Source: Dolomedes plantarius (taxonomy: Eukaryota > Arthropoda > Arachnida > Araneae > Dolomedidae). From it: a DNA stretch of 64,000 bases. The stretch covers positions 68,331,214 to 68,395,213 of the forward strand of contig OU015497.1 in assembly GCA_907164885.2 (NCBI GenBank), written 5' to 3'. Below the pieces are notes generated by a model. That model was not told the origin of the DNA. It worked only from the letters and a program-made list of their open reading frames with translations, and did not search any database. The translations under genes were made by a program, and so were the position numbers. This document shows, piece after piece, positions 39,220-52,482 of this stretch (positions within the stretch are counted from its first letter, which is position 1; every line of letters starts with the position of its first letter).

Positions 39220-42200
39220 GTGTATTGATGTATTTTTTTCCCAGTTTTTATTTGCTGGGTAAAAAATTTTCTTTACCTTGACTATGTTACTTTAGATTTC
39301 GATAGAATTCTTAGAAACCTTGTGATAGGATCTCTCTTATTGAGAAACATGTTATTCTTCAAACTGATTTTTTTTGTTGAACTATTATTATTGTAATTTA
39401 TTTTATATTTAGGTTGCTATACTTCAATCTATAAATTGTTCATAACACAGTGGACTGTAATCTGAAAAGTAAATTTCTGTTTCAATGATATAGCATTATT
39501 TTAGATAATCCATTTGAAAAAATTGAATACCATATGGTAGTTTATAAAATTACTAAATATAATTTTACGTAATTTTCTAAGTCCGGAAGGTTCAAATATT
39601 TACATATGTGTCAGTGTCGATAGGTGCTTTGAAGGTACTATTTTGAGAAGTATTGATATTTTAATAGTAAAATAACTGGCGTGTTTGCCTTTCTGGGTTA
39701 TTTTCTGTGCTGCAATAAATGTATTTGGAATTTACTTCAGACCTTTTAATTAATTTGTCTGCAGGTTTAGTTCTATCTGAATTTGGATTTTTGAACAATA
39801 ATTGACAATTGTTTTTTTAATGACCTATTTTATGTTGTCTCATTTAAATTTATTTTTGTCAGGGGTTTTACTAAAGTATTTATTTCTTCGGTCGGTGAAT
39901 GCTCAAATCTTTGCAATTCTGCCTATATAAACAATTGTTTTCCTCGGATAATCATGCTAATACTATAACGTTTTATTTTTTCTATACATTAGTAATAGAT
40001 AAAAATCGGTTTTAAAATTAGGCTAATATTTCTTTTAATCTGACAATAAAATTATGTAGTGATGATAGGTACCGAAAGGAAAAAAAAATTAAAAATTTAG
40101 TAAACGTTGTGACTTTTTTTTTTTCTAATCGTAAGATTTATAAACAAAACCTTAATTAAAAATCTATGTTTTAGAAAGAAACAAAGTGCAATACACTATT
40201 AATTCCTCGAATCATACGGTAGTTAGTTGACACTTGATTGTTTTATTTAATGACAGAATATAGTGAGCTTGAAATGAGACGAAACAATGAATAATTTTTT
40301 AAATATTTTATTTTGCCCGATCTCCAACATTTATGCAAACTTCTATGAAATTATACATCACACTTTTTGCGCCTCAAAACACGACGCTTAGGTTTTTGAT
40401 ATTGGAGATTTAAATTCAAGGCAAAAAATGTCTCTATATCATTTATGGCATTAAAAAATTTATTAATGGTCACTTGATTAGTTTCATCCCTTTCTCCACC
40501 AATACATCACAAAAGGCTAGTTTAGCCATATTACGGTATGACTACAAACGCAAAAACAAAATTATATATATTACCAGAAATTGATGATCGTTAAGTCTCG
40601 GGATAAGACTAAATTGGATTAACCAAAATACGGACTTAATGAGCTTATTTCGAGATGATCTTCACTTGCCATTTTTGTGTAAAAGTCGGAGATCAATCTG
40701 GTAAAACTGAGGGTCCGATTTCTTTTGTCGCGAGATAGGAGTTAATTTTCCAATATGAGATTAAATGTCTGAAAGTGTGAGTCTCTGTGTAATACGTTGT
40801 TTTAGTGGACCCCGAAATATATTAAGTGATTCTTACCTGATGAAATGGATTCCCCTCTGTTACAGGTAGAAGGCTAATTTGAAAAGATCCTAATATACTT
40901 TGATGGATCAGAGTTCCAAATAGCAGAAGGATCCACGTTTGGTTCTAAATAACGATGTTCTTTCATAATTGCCAAAACAAAAAACTTTTTGTTAAGTTTG
41001 TGACTAATTGGTCTTCATTACAACTTTTCTGAATCTATTTCTTCGTCTACTGAAGGATCTCTGAAGTGGCATTCTATTTGGTCAAACTATGTTTATTAAT
41101 TTACTTGAATTGTATATTTTGTGTCTTGAATAAACAAAAATAACATTAATAACTAATAAATTTTAAGTTATGCATTTCATTCATCGAGTGAGTCAAGCGA
41201 AAGCGGTTTTCAATCATTCGTAATTTTATTTTAAATTTCTCCATAAAATGTTTTAACCCTTCTGATATTTTGAAACTTGTGAAAACACAAATATGGCTCT
41301 GCTCCCAGCGTGGATCGATAATGCACTTTATGTTATATTTAAACTATAATATCGATTACATTATAATTTGAAACGAGAGAAGTACCAATTTGTAAATTTT
41401 AACCAGAGTCTGCTGGTATATTTCATTACATCATCGCATAATGACATTTTCCAACATTAAATTACAATGTGCCAGTTACTCCCTTCTATAATTAAATTGC
41501 TAGCAATTAATACCACAATAAAGACTTTAAAGTATTGAAAATCATTGTGAGTATATTAAATTGCTTATTATTTTTCACTCTACCTAAATAATGAGGTTTT
41601 ATAATTACACAAAGCCACTTTTAATGAGACTTTAAAAATATGTCTGGTCATTTTATCTGCCCGTTTAAAGAAAATACGATGCAATGTAACACCTGATTCC
41701 GGAAGAGTTAAAAGAATACATTATTTTCCATTTCATTAAGATTTACCTACTTTTTTTAGGAGGAAAAGTAAGGTTATGTCCAAGTATCTGTAATGAAATA
41801 AATTCAATATTTAAAATAATCAGTTAAGAACTCATCATCTTTCAAAACTTTTCTTTCATTGTAACAATCAATTTAATTACCAAAACCATTCTAGAAAAAT
41901 CTTATTGGAAATTATATATTTATTAATTAAAACATACTAAAGTTTTCTTTTCTTAAGAATTTAGATATTTTAAATGCTTGAAACATGAATTAAAAAAGAT
42001 CTTTGTTGGTTTAATATATTTTTTTCTTCATTATTGAAGTCTATTTAAATATTTTAATTTCGAGTTAAACATAATTAAGAACTCAAAATAAGAAAGAAAT
42101 AACATACAGTGAAACGGATTTTAATATGAATTTAATCGTCTAGACTAAATAAATCATATTAGTGTAAGTAAATACATCTATTGTACCTTTTACGCTTTAT

Positions 42201-42444
42201 GGCGAAGCACGGAGCATGACCTCAGCCGTCAAAACTTCCGTTTAAGGGAACAAGAATCAATCTGTCACATTTTGCCTTTCTGCTATGTAATTAAATTGTA
42301 ATTATGCTGATGCATACTTTCTAATAAATCATTGTTAATTTGATAGCTTTTGACAATATTTCAAAGATGTTCTAAGTGAAATTCAGATTCATATTAATAT
42401 CAGCATTAATGATATACATTATGAGACATACTGCATCAAAATAA

Positions 42445-42780
42445 GATTTATAAGCGAGCAATTATGATCAAGAATCTGGATGTATATGAAAAATCAAGCG
42501 CTATAATAATTCGAAATTTATTTATGCTTCAAAGTGTATGAAACTAACTTTTGGCTTTATTATTAGTAGAATTAATTTTACTAGTAATATAATTCTCGTC
42601 TCAAATAAAATTATTGTAACAAAGTGAGATTTATAAGTGCAATATTTAAATCAAGCATCTGGAAGTATTTGAAAAATCAAGGGCTTTAATAATTCCAAAT
42701 TAATTTACGCTTCAAAGTATATGATACCCCCTTTAGCTATATCGCATAGATTTTTTTTCATTTATACAAGATTTCTCGTC
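42445..42780. repeat. Diverged tandem duplication, period about 180 bp
   Basis: GATTTATAAG, GAAAAATCAAG, GCTTCAAAGT and TTCTCGTCTCAAAT recur in the same order 179-183 bases apart. Confidence 0.75.
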
Positions 42781-43205
42781 TCAAATTAAACACCGCAAAC
42801 ACTTCCATTCATTTCAAACACTAAATTATTTTTCTCATAAAAAATAAAATGAATTTGCGAATTCAAATGTTATTCATTTCCTTAAGTTATTCTGTTTTCC
42901 TATTAAATCGAGTCATGGCTTTTACTACTTGCAGAATACTTCTGGTGTACATGGAAATGAAAAAAAAGTAATATTCTTTAAATTTACAGTCGAACGAGTG
43001 CCTTGAGACCTGAAGAGGAAGTCCGGAACTATTTGTAATAGTTTATCATTGCTTTTAAGAAAATTCTTATTACATGACAATTTTTTCCTCAATTGTTAAT
43101 ATTTAAAAATAATAAAAAGAAATTCAAGTGATATTTAGAAAGCATTAAACAAAACTCTTGACGTTGCTTCCTTCCTCTTATGATCTGTGTTATTGGTTTT
43201 CCTTG

Positions 43206-43770
43206 TAAATACATATATAATAATAAGGAAATCCGTAAGAAACATTTTTTAATAACTTTTAAGAAGACAGTGCCGGGAACAATACTTTTATTTGCTTCAA
43301 AGAAAATTCAGTATAATAAATCTACTGTTTGATTTATTTTCATACACTTTTTGTGAAATAATGTAATAGTTCTTCATAATAATGTGTTAGTTTAGATACT
43401 TTTAAATTACATAATTGGGAGTTTAAAAAATATTAATTGTATTAAAGTTTATAATATTTAAAATGTAATTGAAATAAATTGAAGTAACTTTAAGATTGCA
43501 TAAATCAAAACATTTTAATTTGTTTCCCCGCAAGTAATTTCCTGTATATTCTGCGTTTTTGGGTTTTACATGTAAATAAGTATGGTAAATAATTGTAAAT
43601 TTCGAATAAAATATTTTAAATAAGTTTTAGACAACAATGTCGGTAAACTTATTGTCAATTGTTGCATTCAATTCAATGTAATAATCCAACTCCTTGATTC
43701 ATTTTCATAAACTGTTTTGGGAAATCATGTACACTGCTTTGTGATAAGGTTTTAATTTAGACACTTTTAT
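43206..43770. repeat. Old tandem duplication, period about 370 bp
   Basis: GTAAATA, ACAGTGCCGG/ACAATGTCGG, TGATT(T/C)ATTTTCATA and TTTAGA(T/C)ACTTTTA recur in order about 360 bases apart, with many differences. Confidence 0.5.
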
Positions 43771-44420
43771 TAATGCATAAGAAACTATAGTAGAAATAGT
43801 GTTTTATCACAAATGTTACACTAACTCTGTGTATAGATTCTCAAGAGTGGATATGTTTTCTATTATTAAAAATGAATTGTGACAAAAAGTATCACACCCA
43901 AAATCTTAATCGTGTTGGACAGGCGTTTTTGTTGTTATTTCTAAGAAAATATCGACTGTTATTTCAGAATGTTACTATGTACAGCTAATAACTGTATTGC
44001 ATGCCGCAGATCATTAAAACCATGTTCTTTAAAGTATATGACAGATCTATGTAGTTATTCTAACGAAGTGTTATATTTTACTTATAGTTAAGTTTTGAAA
44101 TGTACTTAGTAACATACACCAATCACTTTTAATATAGGTTTAGCGTGCAGTTTCGTGAAGATAATAAAAGATCAAATACATAAGCAGACATGAAATTCTT
44201 AGTTAATTAGAATCTAAATATCTATCAGTCTTTTCAATATTATAAACGTCAACCGACCATCTATAAGAACTTTTAACGTAGGATTAAGTTCCTCCCTTAC
44301 GGTCCTCTGGAAAGCATAAATCACGACTTATAATTTTGGCCGCGTGCCAAACTCAGTCTGTATCGCTTGGGCAAGCAGAAAGCAGTTAAATAGAAAAATA
44401 CCAAAATAAATCAAAATTTT

Positions 44421-44423
<3 letters not shown>

Positions 44424-44456
<33 letters not shown>
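44424..44456. repeat. (TA)n microsatellite
   Basis: 33 bases of TA. Confidence 0.95.
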
Positions 44457-44459
<3 letters not shown>

Positions 44460-45729
44460 TATATAAGCAATATTGTTTCAATTTACTAACAAATCATTTT
44501 AGACAAAATAATTTTTTTCAGTTGGAGAAAAGAAATCACAAAATATTTTAAGTATTATAAATTAATGAATAACAGGGTGTAGTCATTTTCTTTATTTGGA
44601 GAGGTCCAGGACGTCAGAAATGGTAATCAATCTGATTCCCTCTCACACTGCCAAGTTTGCAATACTGTATAATTCTCTAATCTGCGTTTTGGAGAATCCT
44701 TGGTTTGCAACACAGTTGTAGTCCTCCTAGAATGTGTTGCAGAAACAAAATATAATAATTCGAAAAGTCAAAAAAAATGAAGCGAAAAAAATTTTAAAAA
44801 GTGGGTAAAGGAAACCATATGCTCGGAGGATTTTTAGCGTCATCAGAATAACAAGTACGTAGTGGTTGTCTTGCGTAATCCGATTAGAATCCCTTATCGG
44901 GAATCATTTCATGCAATCTCTTCATGATAAAAAATCAACTTTTTTTGCTTAATTGACTGTTTTAAAATTATAAAAATAATATCTAAAAACATGAAAATTT
45001 ACATCTAGTTGAAGAGAATGAAGGCAATCAATTTAATGCTGTAACCGTAAAACGTCACTTTGACGTCCTCTATGATAACTGAATAAAAAGAATGTAATAA
45101 CAGGGCATAAGAAAAATAATGGAAAGAAACAAATTCAAGAAAAATTAGCTTTTGCTCATATAGAGGAACTTTTCTGCGTTATGTCATAGTTTTTTTTTAA
45201 TTTTTAAGAAAGAATACATGTCAACACATATAGTGTGGTAGATGGACACTTTTCAATCCTCGGAATAAAGCACTGTTTTAACTCCCAGCCGTCAACTCTC
45301 CAATAGAATAGTATGGACTTAAACAACTAACAGACAGCCATTGACGGCAGAACCTTTAGACAAAGTGTTCTGCACTTATTGGTTTTAGAGATATTGTGCA
45401 AATTTATTGAAAGCCCATGGATAAATGGCTTACGGCTCCATCATTTTTTCGTAATTTGAAAAATAAAAACAAACAAACCAAAAATGACAAAAAATACTTT
45501 ACAATGAACCTCAAGATTACCCTTAGTAATTACTACATGGATGCACTTGGAAAACCAAAAAAAAAATTATATAATATATGCCTTGTTTGAATTAAAAAAC
45601 TATAAATTATTTGCAAGATTAAATACATTCCATATCGCGTGGTTCAGGAATATTATTAAAAAAAGTGACACATCGTAACTAGATTTTCAGTTTTCCGTTG
45701 GTAAATAGGCTGTTGTACTATTTTGTTTA
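44457..45729. other. AT-rich DNA without recognised features
   Basis: An ACAGGGTGTAGTCATTTTC sequence at 44573 looks like a mariner-type end, but no inverted partner was found. Confidence 0.45.
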
Positions 45730-45741
45730 CTATATATGTGG

Positions 45742-46229
45742 AGGGAACGGTGGACCAGTTAGCAAAGGCAGCGAGTCAGTGACCTAAGCGTCTAGGGTTC
45801 GATTCTGATCGCTGACAAATCCCCCACCGTGTACGTTAATGGCAGGTGGTGCACGCAAAATCATCATGGATGCAATGTCCTCCAAGTTCTGAAACTTACC
45901 TCTAGGTTTGCTGGTCAAGTATATCTGTCTCGGCACTTGTCTCTAAATTACGGGACCTGCCTGTAAGGTGTAATGCTAGCCGCCTTTAATGAATGGCCCC
46001 TTCAATGAATGTGTACCCTTTAATGAATGTTCCCCCTTTAATGAATGTGCCCCCTTCAATGAATGGCCAGAGTATCGCGGCCAGAGTCTCGTGGTGTCAA
46101 TTAGGGCGTCCATCCGCAGTCGATGTTGACCACAACTGGTCTGGTGTCTGCGAGACGTTGTAAGTCCGGTAATTCGTAATCAGGGTGAATGTTTAATCTA
46201 CAATAGCCTCCGAATGATCAACAACAACG
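45742..46229 (+). mobile_element. tRNA-derived SINE with 12-bp target duplication
   Basis: The head has a B box GGTTCGATTCT (45808 region) and a weak A box (TAGCAAAGGCAG). The tail is GATCAACAACAACG. CTATATATGTGG (45730-45741) and CTATCTATGTGG (46230-46241) flank it as target duplication, 11 of 12 identical. It would be transcribed by RNA polymerase III and moved by a LINE. Confidence 0.75.
45985..46066 (+). repeat. Short minisatellite inside the SINE
   Basis: Five units of about 18-20 bases of the form CCCCTT(T/C)AATGAATG, broken by small variants. Confidence 0.85.
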
Positions 46230-46241
46230 CTATCTATGTGG

Positions 46242-47026
46242 TCATTATTTATTCACTTTGTACTTTATATGTAGCTTATTAATTTTGTGATGCAGGGATA
46301 ATTTAAATCACAGAAAAATTTCTAGACTAGTTTTTCTTTCAAAATAATACCTGGAATTTTTTTCAGAAATTATACATATTATAGTCGTTTTTCAGTTTAA
46401 AAAATGAGAAGACTTTTCCTTAGTTTTTATCGTTATTTTAGTCATCCTCGCTACTCTTCACAAAATTGTCCGTACTATCCACACTGGACATATGTAACCC
46501 ACATTAACATAGGAGCAATATATCGGATGCACAGACACTATTTCCTATGCAGGTATAAAGCAAGAACTTCTATGCCGTAGTCTGAATTCAAAGCAGAGGC
46601 CACTCTGTGAGACTGATCAGAAGCCACTCTGATCGTGTCACAACCATTATCCGCTGTACGCGGTGTTTGGGTTGCACTTCAGAACATTCAATCAAATAAC
46701 TCAGTAAACTTAAAAAATTATTTCAGTTAGCAGTTTATAACTTTATAACTTTAACAGTTTGTTAACAGTTTTAACTTGTTAACAGTTTATAACTTTACAT
46801 TATATTAAATTAACGGCTCATACGTATTAAAATATAAATTTCAGTCATTAAAATAAGGTTTAAAATTGTATGGTGATCGTAACTTAAAACTTATTTAGAG
46901 CCTCGTCATATTTCTTGCATGTAACAAGCGAAAATATTCGTAAATTCTTTCATTTTTTTTCCTCGAAATATATATTTTGTAATAAAGAATATAATGTATC
47001 ATGTAGGTTACATTATACGAATGCAT
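46242..47026. other. Noncoding DNA, partly GC-richer
   Basis: 46440-46690 is less AT-rich than its surroundings but has no long frame. 46725-46800 holds short repeats of AACAGTTT and TATAACTTTA. Confidence 0.45.
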
Positions 47027-47028
47027 TA

Positions 47029-47256
47029 TTTGAATAGTGGTCCAATTCCATTTATGTCCATTTTGAGATACAGAGCCTTAAAGTCTAATGAGTGCTGAGA
47101 AATAACTGCTGAAGTCTGATTTGCAATGTCCTCTTTTGGCAGCAGAAATAAGCTGGAGGTGTACCAGTTTAAAAACGAGGTAGAAATGACTTGCATGAAC
47201 ATGGAAGTTAGGCTAATTCCATTTTTTCAAAAAGTGGAGTTGGACCACAATTCAAA
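47029..47256. mobile_element. Small TA-flanked MITE
   Basis: The ends TTTGAATAGTGGTCCAATTCCA and TGGAGTTGGACCACAATTCAAA are inverted with two mismatches over 22 bases. TA lies outside both ends. The 228-bp body is noncoding. Confidence 0.75.
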
Positions 47257-48388
47257 TAAGGCCTTCATATGTTTCACTGCGCAGTATTCATTTCACTGAT
47301 TTCCCGTTTTATTATATTTTGAGGTGGGAACTCAGTGAAAAGTGACCTGATTTCATCAGAGGTACTTTTTGATATCCTTGCTTCCCTGATAAATACCGTG
47401 GCCAATTACTGCCATCACAGAGTATTAACATTCTAGCCTCGGGACATAGAAGGGGAGTACTCCTGTGAGTATCTGCAAAATAATTACACAGTTCGATTAT
47501 ATATAATTACACAGTACCGAAGTCAGTGTGACTTGCATTGAGGAGTCATTCAGACTTGGATGCGATGCCTCATCGTGTCTAATCAGATAATACAGTCTAC
47601 CGCAATAATTTTACATAAAGATTAATATTGAAAAGTCGAGGGGAAATTCACTTGAATGTCACAAAGAGACTACATTATGTGGTCGAAATTCGGTCAACGC
47701 TGTGACTGTCACCTGAGTGATCGGCTGTGCTGTGACTTCGACATAACAAGTGAATATCTGTGCTATTAGGGATATAAAAAAAACATTTACCAGGAAAATT
47801 TGTCAGAGTAATTATTAAAATTTATGACTTATAAAACAATTTTACGCTCAACAGTATTTTAGTGAATTTATATTACTTAGACTTCCTTCAAGTATTAATA
47901 GGGAGAAATAATTTTTCCCTTTTCCCATAAATAATTATATTTATCAAAGTTTAACCATGAAACAAACTTATTCATTAACCTTCATTTAAATTAGCAGAAC
48001 ATTTAAAGACCTTACAAAATCAAAATTCAAGCGGACAGCGTGCTAATGTATTCAAGCACGCGTCACGAAATTTCCATGCATTCGTTGCAAATTTCAGATC
48101 AAAGGACAATTAATCTATCAAACTTTTCGGGAGTAATTTTAGTAAATTTTAAACATATAATGCTGAAAGGGGAGAATAAATCATGATTAATAAGGTGTTA
48201 CTTAACATTAGTTTAAATACACTGTGAGCTGAATTTACATATTATACTCGTTTAGCTTGTAACCTACGACTTATTGATTCATTTAAAGGACCAAGATGAT
48301 TAGAGGAAAAGTGGCGTGAAAGAATAAACTGATGAAATAACAGGGAAAGAGAGAATTATTTTGGTTTTTCAATATATTTTAGAAAATT
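47257..48388. other. Noncoding DNA without recognised features
   Basis: No frame, repeat partner or element end was seen. Confidence 0.45.
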
Positions 48389-49186
48389 AATCTGTGTATA
48401 AAACAGTTCCGTAACTGACAGTTTGACTGACTAACTGACTGTTTTGACATATAACTCACAGACGAAACCGCTAGACCTAAAGGGCTGAAATTTTGCATGA
48501 CGATTCTTGTTATAGTGTAGGGTTGCACTATGACAGATTTTTGAAAAATTCTTCTTAGATTTTTTTAATTAAATTTTTAAGCTGTTTTTGTAATATTCTT
48601 TAAAGTTTGCAATTAAAATAATAAGCTGAGGGTTATAAAATTTATATCATGTGAAAGAACATAAAAAGTCCTTTAAAATGGTTTCTTTTTTTAATCTTTT
48701 CCTCCATTTTCTGATTTTTGGTGAATTTTTAAAGATTAAATTTTAGAATTTAATTTATTAAATGCTTATCACGTGGTTTCTTTTCTTTTTGTGATACTTT
48801 AAATTAATTTTGCGTCACGTGCATAACAACGAAATAAATTTACATTTTTTTTCTTTCTAATGCCGGAGACGATTGGACATCATCCAAAAAAATATTAAAA
48901 TACAGTAAAAGAAATATTCCTCAAACTGTACAATATTAGCTGCACTATATTCTTAAGTATCTTCTATTAGATTTAATTCCAATATTATATTTTACATTGT
49001 CTATAAAGAAATCCATTACGATTTTTTATAAATATATATGTTTTTTGTTTCCTTGGCATTAATTGCATACATTGATCGTTGTATTTATTATAAACATATT
49101 TTTTTTTGCTTTATTTGGCATTAACCGCATACATTGACCGTTGTATTTCATTTGAATGTACACCGTAGCGAAACCCGGGTATTCAG
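48389..49186 (+). mobile_element. Nonautonomous Helitron
   Basis: It starts A|TC (TCTGTGTATAAAACAGTTCC) followed by CTGACTGACTAACTGACTG and a segment ending ACAGACGAAACCGCTAGACC, a layout common at arthropod Helitron 5' ends. Its last 75 bases (GCATACATTGACCGTTGTAT through CCGTAGCGAAACCCGGGTATTCAG) match the 3' end of the Helitron at 27502. The terminal CTAG has decayed to AAGG. TTGGCATTAA with its downstream sequence is duplicated within. It encodes nothing. Confidence 0.7.
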
Positions 49187-50851
49187 AAGGTTATTATAAA
49201 AATTCATAAAATACTATTTTCACATGCTTTATGAAATATGCTCTTCAACACAAATTTTCAATGGACTGTTTATAAATATTATGTAACAATAACTCATAAT
49301 ATTTAACAAAACCACAATAGCCTAGATAGTTTTTAAAATTAAATTTAAACTCACATTTTCTAAGATATATATTTTTTAATGCATAAATATGTTAAGTGCT
49401 ATAAATCTTGCCTTTGTTAATTAAAGGAAAAATTTTACTACGTACATGCTGTTAGTAATACTTGGCAAGGATATGACCAGAAAACGTAAGTACTTACTTT
49501 TGAAAAATGTCCATTATTTGGAACATTAGTTAAAGCATAATGCATTTTCAGCTTATATCACGCACTCGAAAATGACTTTTTGCATTCAGTTTTCATCCTT
49601 TTCACTTACTAGTAGCAATTTCCAGATTCAACCGCCATTTTTTTTCTTGCTTATATTTAACGAGTTTAATAGCTTGAAGACAGAGAGTCTAAATTTTGCA
49701 TACTTTTAATGAAATAATTTTTTAATTTTTTAATTCCTCTATTGTCAAATGATTCTATTAGCAAATAAAATAGAGTTGATTCATTAATGGATAGGTTTGT
49801 TCAGCAAGATTTTGCAAGATTTCGGTTCTTAAAGCAAAACTTCTACGTGAGATTAGATTAACTTTTTAGTAAAGCTTTAACCATTTTAAAGAACTTATTC
49901 TCTTACCTCCAAGAAATTGTTTTCCGACCGGTATAATGATGTTCTATTTACATAATGTAAGAATTTCTTAAGAAAGTTTGGGAATTTTTCTAAAATGCAT
50001 ATTTTATGCACTTTGAAAGTGAATTTATCTCTATTCTTAGACACTTATTTACATTAAAAAAAATTTATTACTATTGTAGGTGATTAACGACCGCTTGAAA
50101 AAAACCGGAATTTAAAGCTAGGATTTCCAAGATTGATTGATGCATATGCTCGATCAAATGAACATTACTGGTAATGTTTGGAAATCGGTAAATTCACTTT
50201 CTAATAATTTCCCTATTGCTTTTTAAGAATAACGGCATAGTACACTTGACTGTGGATATTCCTCTTTTTTTCGGTAGTTTTACAATTTTTAGGAGGTAAA
50301 TTAATGAAAGAAGAAAGTTCTTTACAATATTTAATATAAAAAGACTTCAGCAATGGATTTCTTTCCCAATACATGTATTTGGCATTTATTTTGAAATCAT
50401 GAAAGCTCTAGAATTACTTTTATAATATCAAATAATTTAATATACTTATTTTCAGCTGTGAACATTATTTACAAAAAATTAAGACCTTTTATTTCTATAA
50501 AGCATTATATCTACTCTAGACTTTTTTTATACTATGTATAAGATTTCCCAATTTGAAATTATATCCTTATAAGAAATTATCATAAACTGATATCAATGTT
50601 TGTCAATTTTCACTTGTTCTAGAAGAATTACGTTCCTGTTTTGTCCAGTGTCAGTAATATCACGTTTTGTATTTGACCTGTCGATTCTCGAGATAGACTC
50701 CAAATTTCATTCTTTACCTACATTACTTCAGTTAGTTTGGTTTTCTACTTACAATACAGCATTTTAAATGGGGCTCAGATTAAAAAAAAAGTTGTTCAAA
50801 AATTCGTTTAATAATCTAAGGGTTTCTTCTGGCAATTCTGAATGGATACTT
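49187..50851. other. AT-rich DNA without recognised features
   Basis: Only very short frames are present. Confidence 0.5.
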
Positions 50852-50859
50852 ATATTAAA

Positions 50860-51313
50860 GGCCCGAGCTAGCCGAGAAGTAGCACGTCGGCTTTCGTCAA
50901 CGAGGATGGTCAAATTGAATCCCGACAAGCGCCACTAAATACCTTCATGTATAGGCCGAATATGGATACGTTAAATCTATAGATCGCAAATTTTCTCTAT
51001 GGAGTTTACGGTCCATAGATAGACTTTACGGTCTCTGAATGGACAGAGAGACTCTAAAGTCTCTCTATGGACCGTAGGAGAGACTTACTGTCCATAGGGG
51101 TCAGAGAGAGTGGTAGAGGGTACAATCTCCCTAGATGTCGACTCTGGGATCTCTCTGTCAAAATTGAGGTTGCACCTAGCTTAGACGGATTCAGACCCTT
51201 GTGGTGCTGTTGTAAGCAGGAACTACTCTCCTCAGCCCGCAAATCCTACATAGACCTGGTGTGGTACACTTTCGGCCAGGGGGCATTAGTAACAACATTA
51301 GCAACTACTACTG
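50860..51313 (+). mobile_element. tRNA-derived SINE, 8-bp target duplication
   Basis: The head GAGCTAGCCGAGAAGTAGCA has a good A box; the B box is degenerate. ATATTAAA flanks both sides (50852-50859 and 51314-51321). The middle holds a strong stem-loop (51007-51076), and the 3' part has AACAACATTAGCAAC. The overlapping short frames here are chance. Confidence 0.65.
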
Positions 51314-51321
51314 ATATTAAA

Positions 51322-52395
51322 TAAATCAGTGACACATTTCATTATTATGATAGCAATACCTAGGGAGTCATTATATAAAATGTTGCAAGGTTATTTTGTG
51401 TAATATGTCTGATTAGGAAATACAAGTTTAACATAATCTGCGATTCAAACACATAAGTGATATGCATTCTCAGACTATTATTTCCTATACACCAACAGTT
51501 TTAAAACCTATGCCACCGTGGCTTTATGAATCATCTTTATTAATGCTATAAAGTATTTAATATGCTAATTTACTTAAAGATAGACAAATAAATTTTTTTA
51601 AAGTCCTCTTTTTAGAATAAGTTATCTCAAAATATCCCATTAGCTTTAAAAGCAGATTTCGAACCTGGGTCATTAAAAATTTTATTCATTCCCTATAAAT
51701 CAGTGAGTTAATTTGGCTTTCAAGTATATAAAATTGATTGATTTACGAAATAGTTTCTTTTTACGAAATTATGTTACATACATATTTCATTTAACCGGAG
51801 CAACAGCGAATATAATGAAAACGCATTTTTCCGGTGTTAGAGATACCTGCATCTTAAGATTTATAGATGAGAATTTACAAGACAGTTTTCTTTTCTATCA
51901 AGTTGTTTTGCAGGCAAAAGTATTTTGTTTCAGATTAAAGAAACTTATAAATTTCACCTTATAACAGACGTTTTAATGCATGAAAATTATAAAATGAGAA
52001 AGAGACTTAGTTCTTCAGAACAACAATGCTATTAATAAAATTTTATTGGAAATGAGATATATTGGATGTTAAAATCATGATAAGATAATCCGAATTAACA
52101 TTTTATTAATTTATGTCATAAATAGTATAATAAAAAGCATAAATGCATGCACAAGGTGAAGATAATTCTGAAATTTTATTTGTTTTCATAATTCCAAGTT
52201 TATATCTACAATACATTGTAGAATAGGGGAAATATTAATTACACGTTTACGATTTTCTATCGTAATTTTGAGTAAACATTACCCCTAGTGCTTTGCAATT
52301 TTTAATTATTACGTATTTTTTTTGTACTAGAACATATAAAGACACAATTTAGTTTTTCTAAAGTTATTTTCATATTTTAGGAAAGTTTCTTTTTT

Positions 52396-52397
<2 letters not shown>
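51322..52397. other. AT-rich DNA without a supported gene
   Basis: The frame at 51713-51964 has no domain or signal I can support. Confidence 0.5.

Positions 52398-52479
<82 letters not shown>
52398..52479. repeat. (TA)n microsatellite
   Basis: About 80 bases of TA. Confidence 0.95.

Positions 52480-52482
<3 letters not shown>

Noticed and set aside
44573..44620. Mariner-type terminus ACAGGGTGTAGTC
   Set aside because: No inverted partner and no TA-flanked second end was found.
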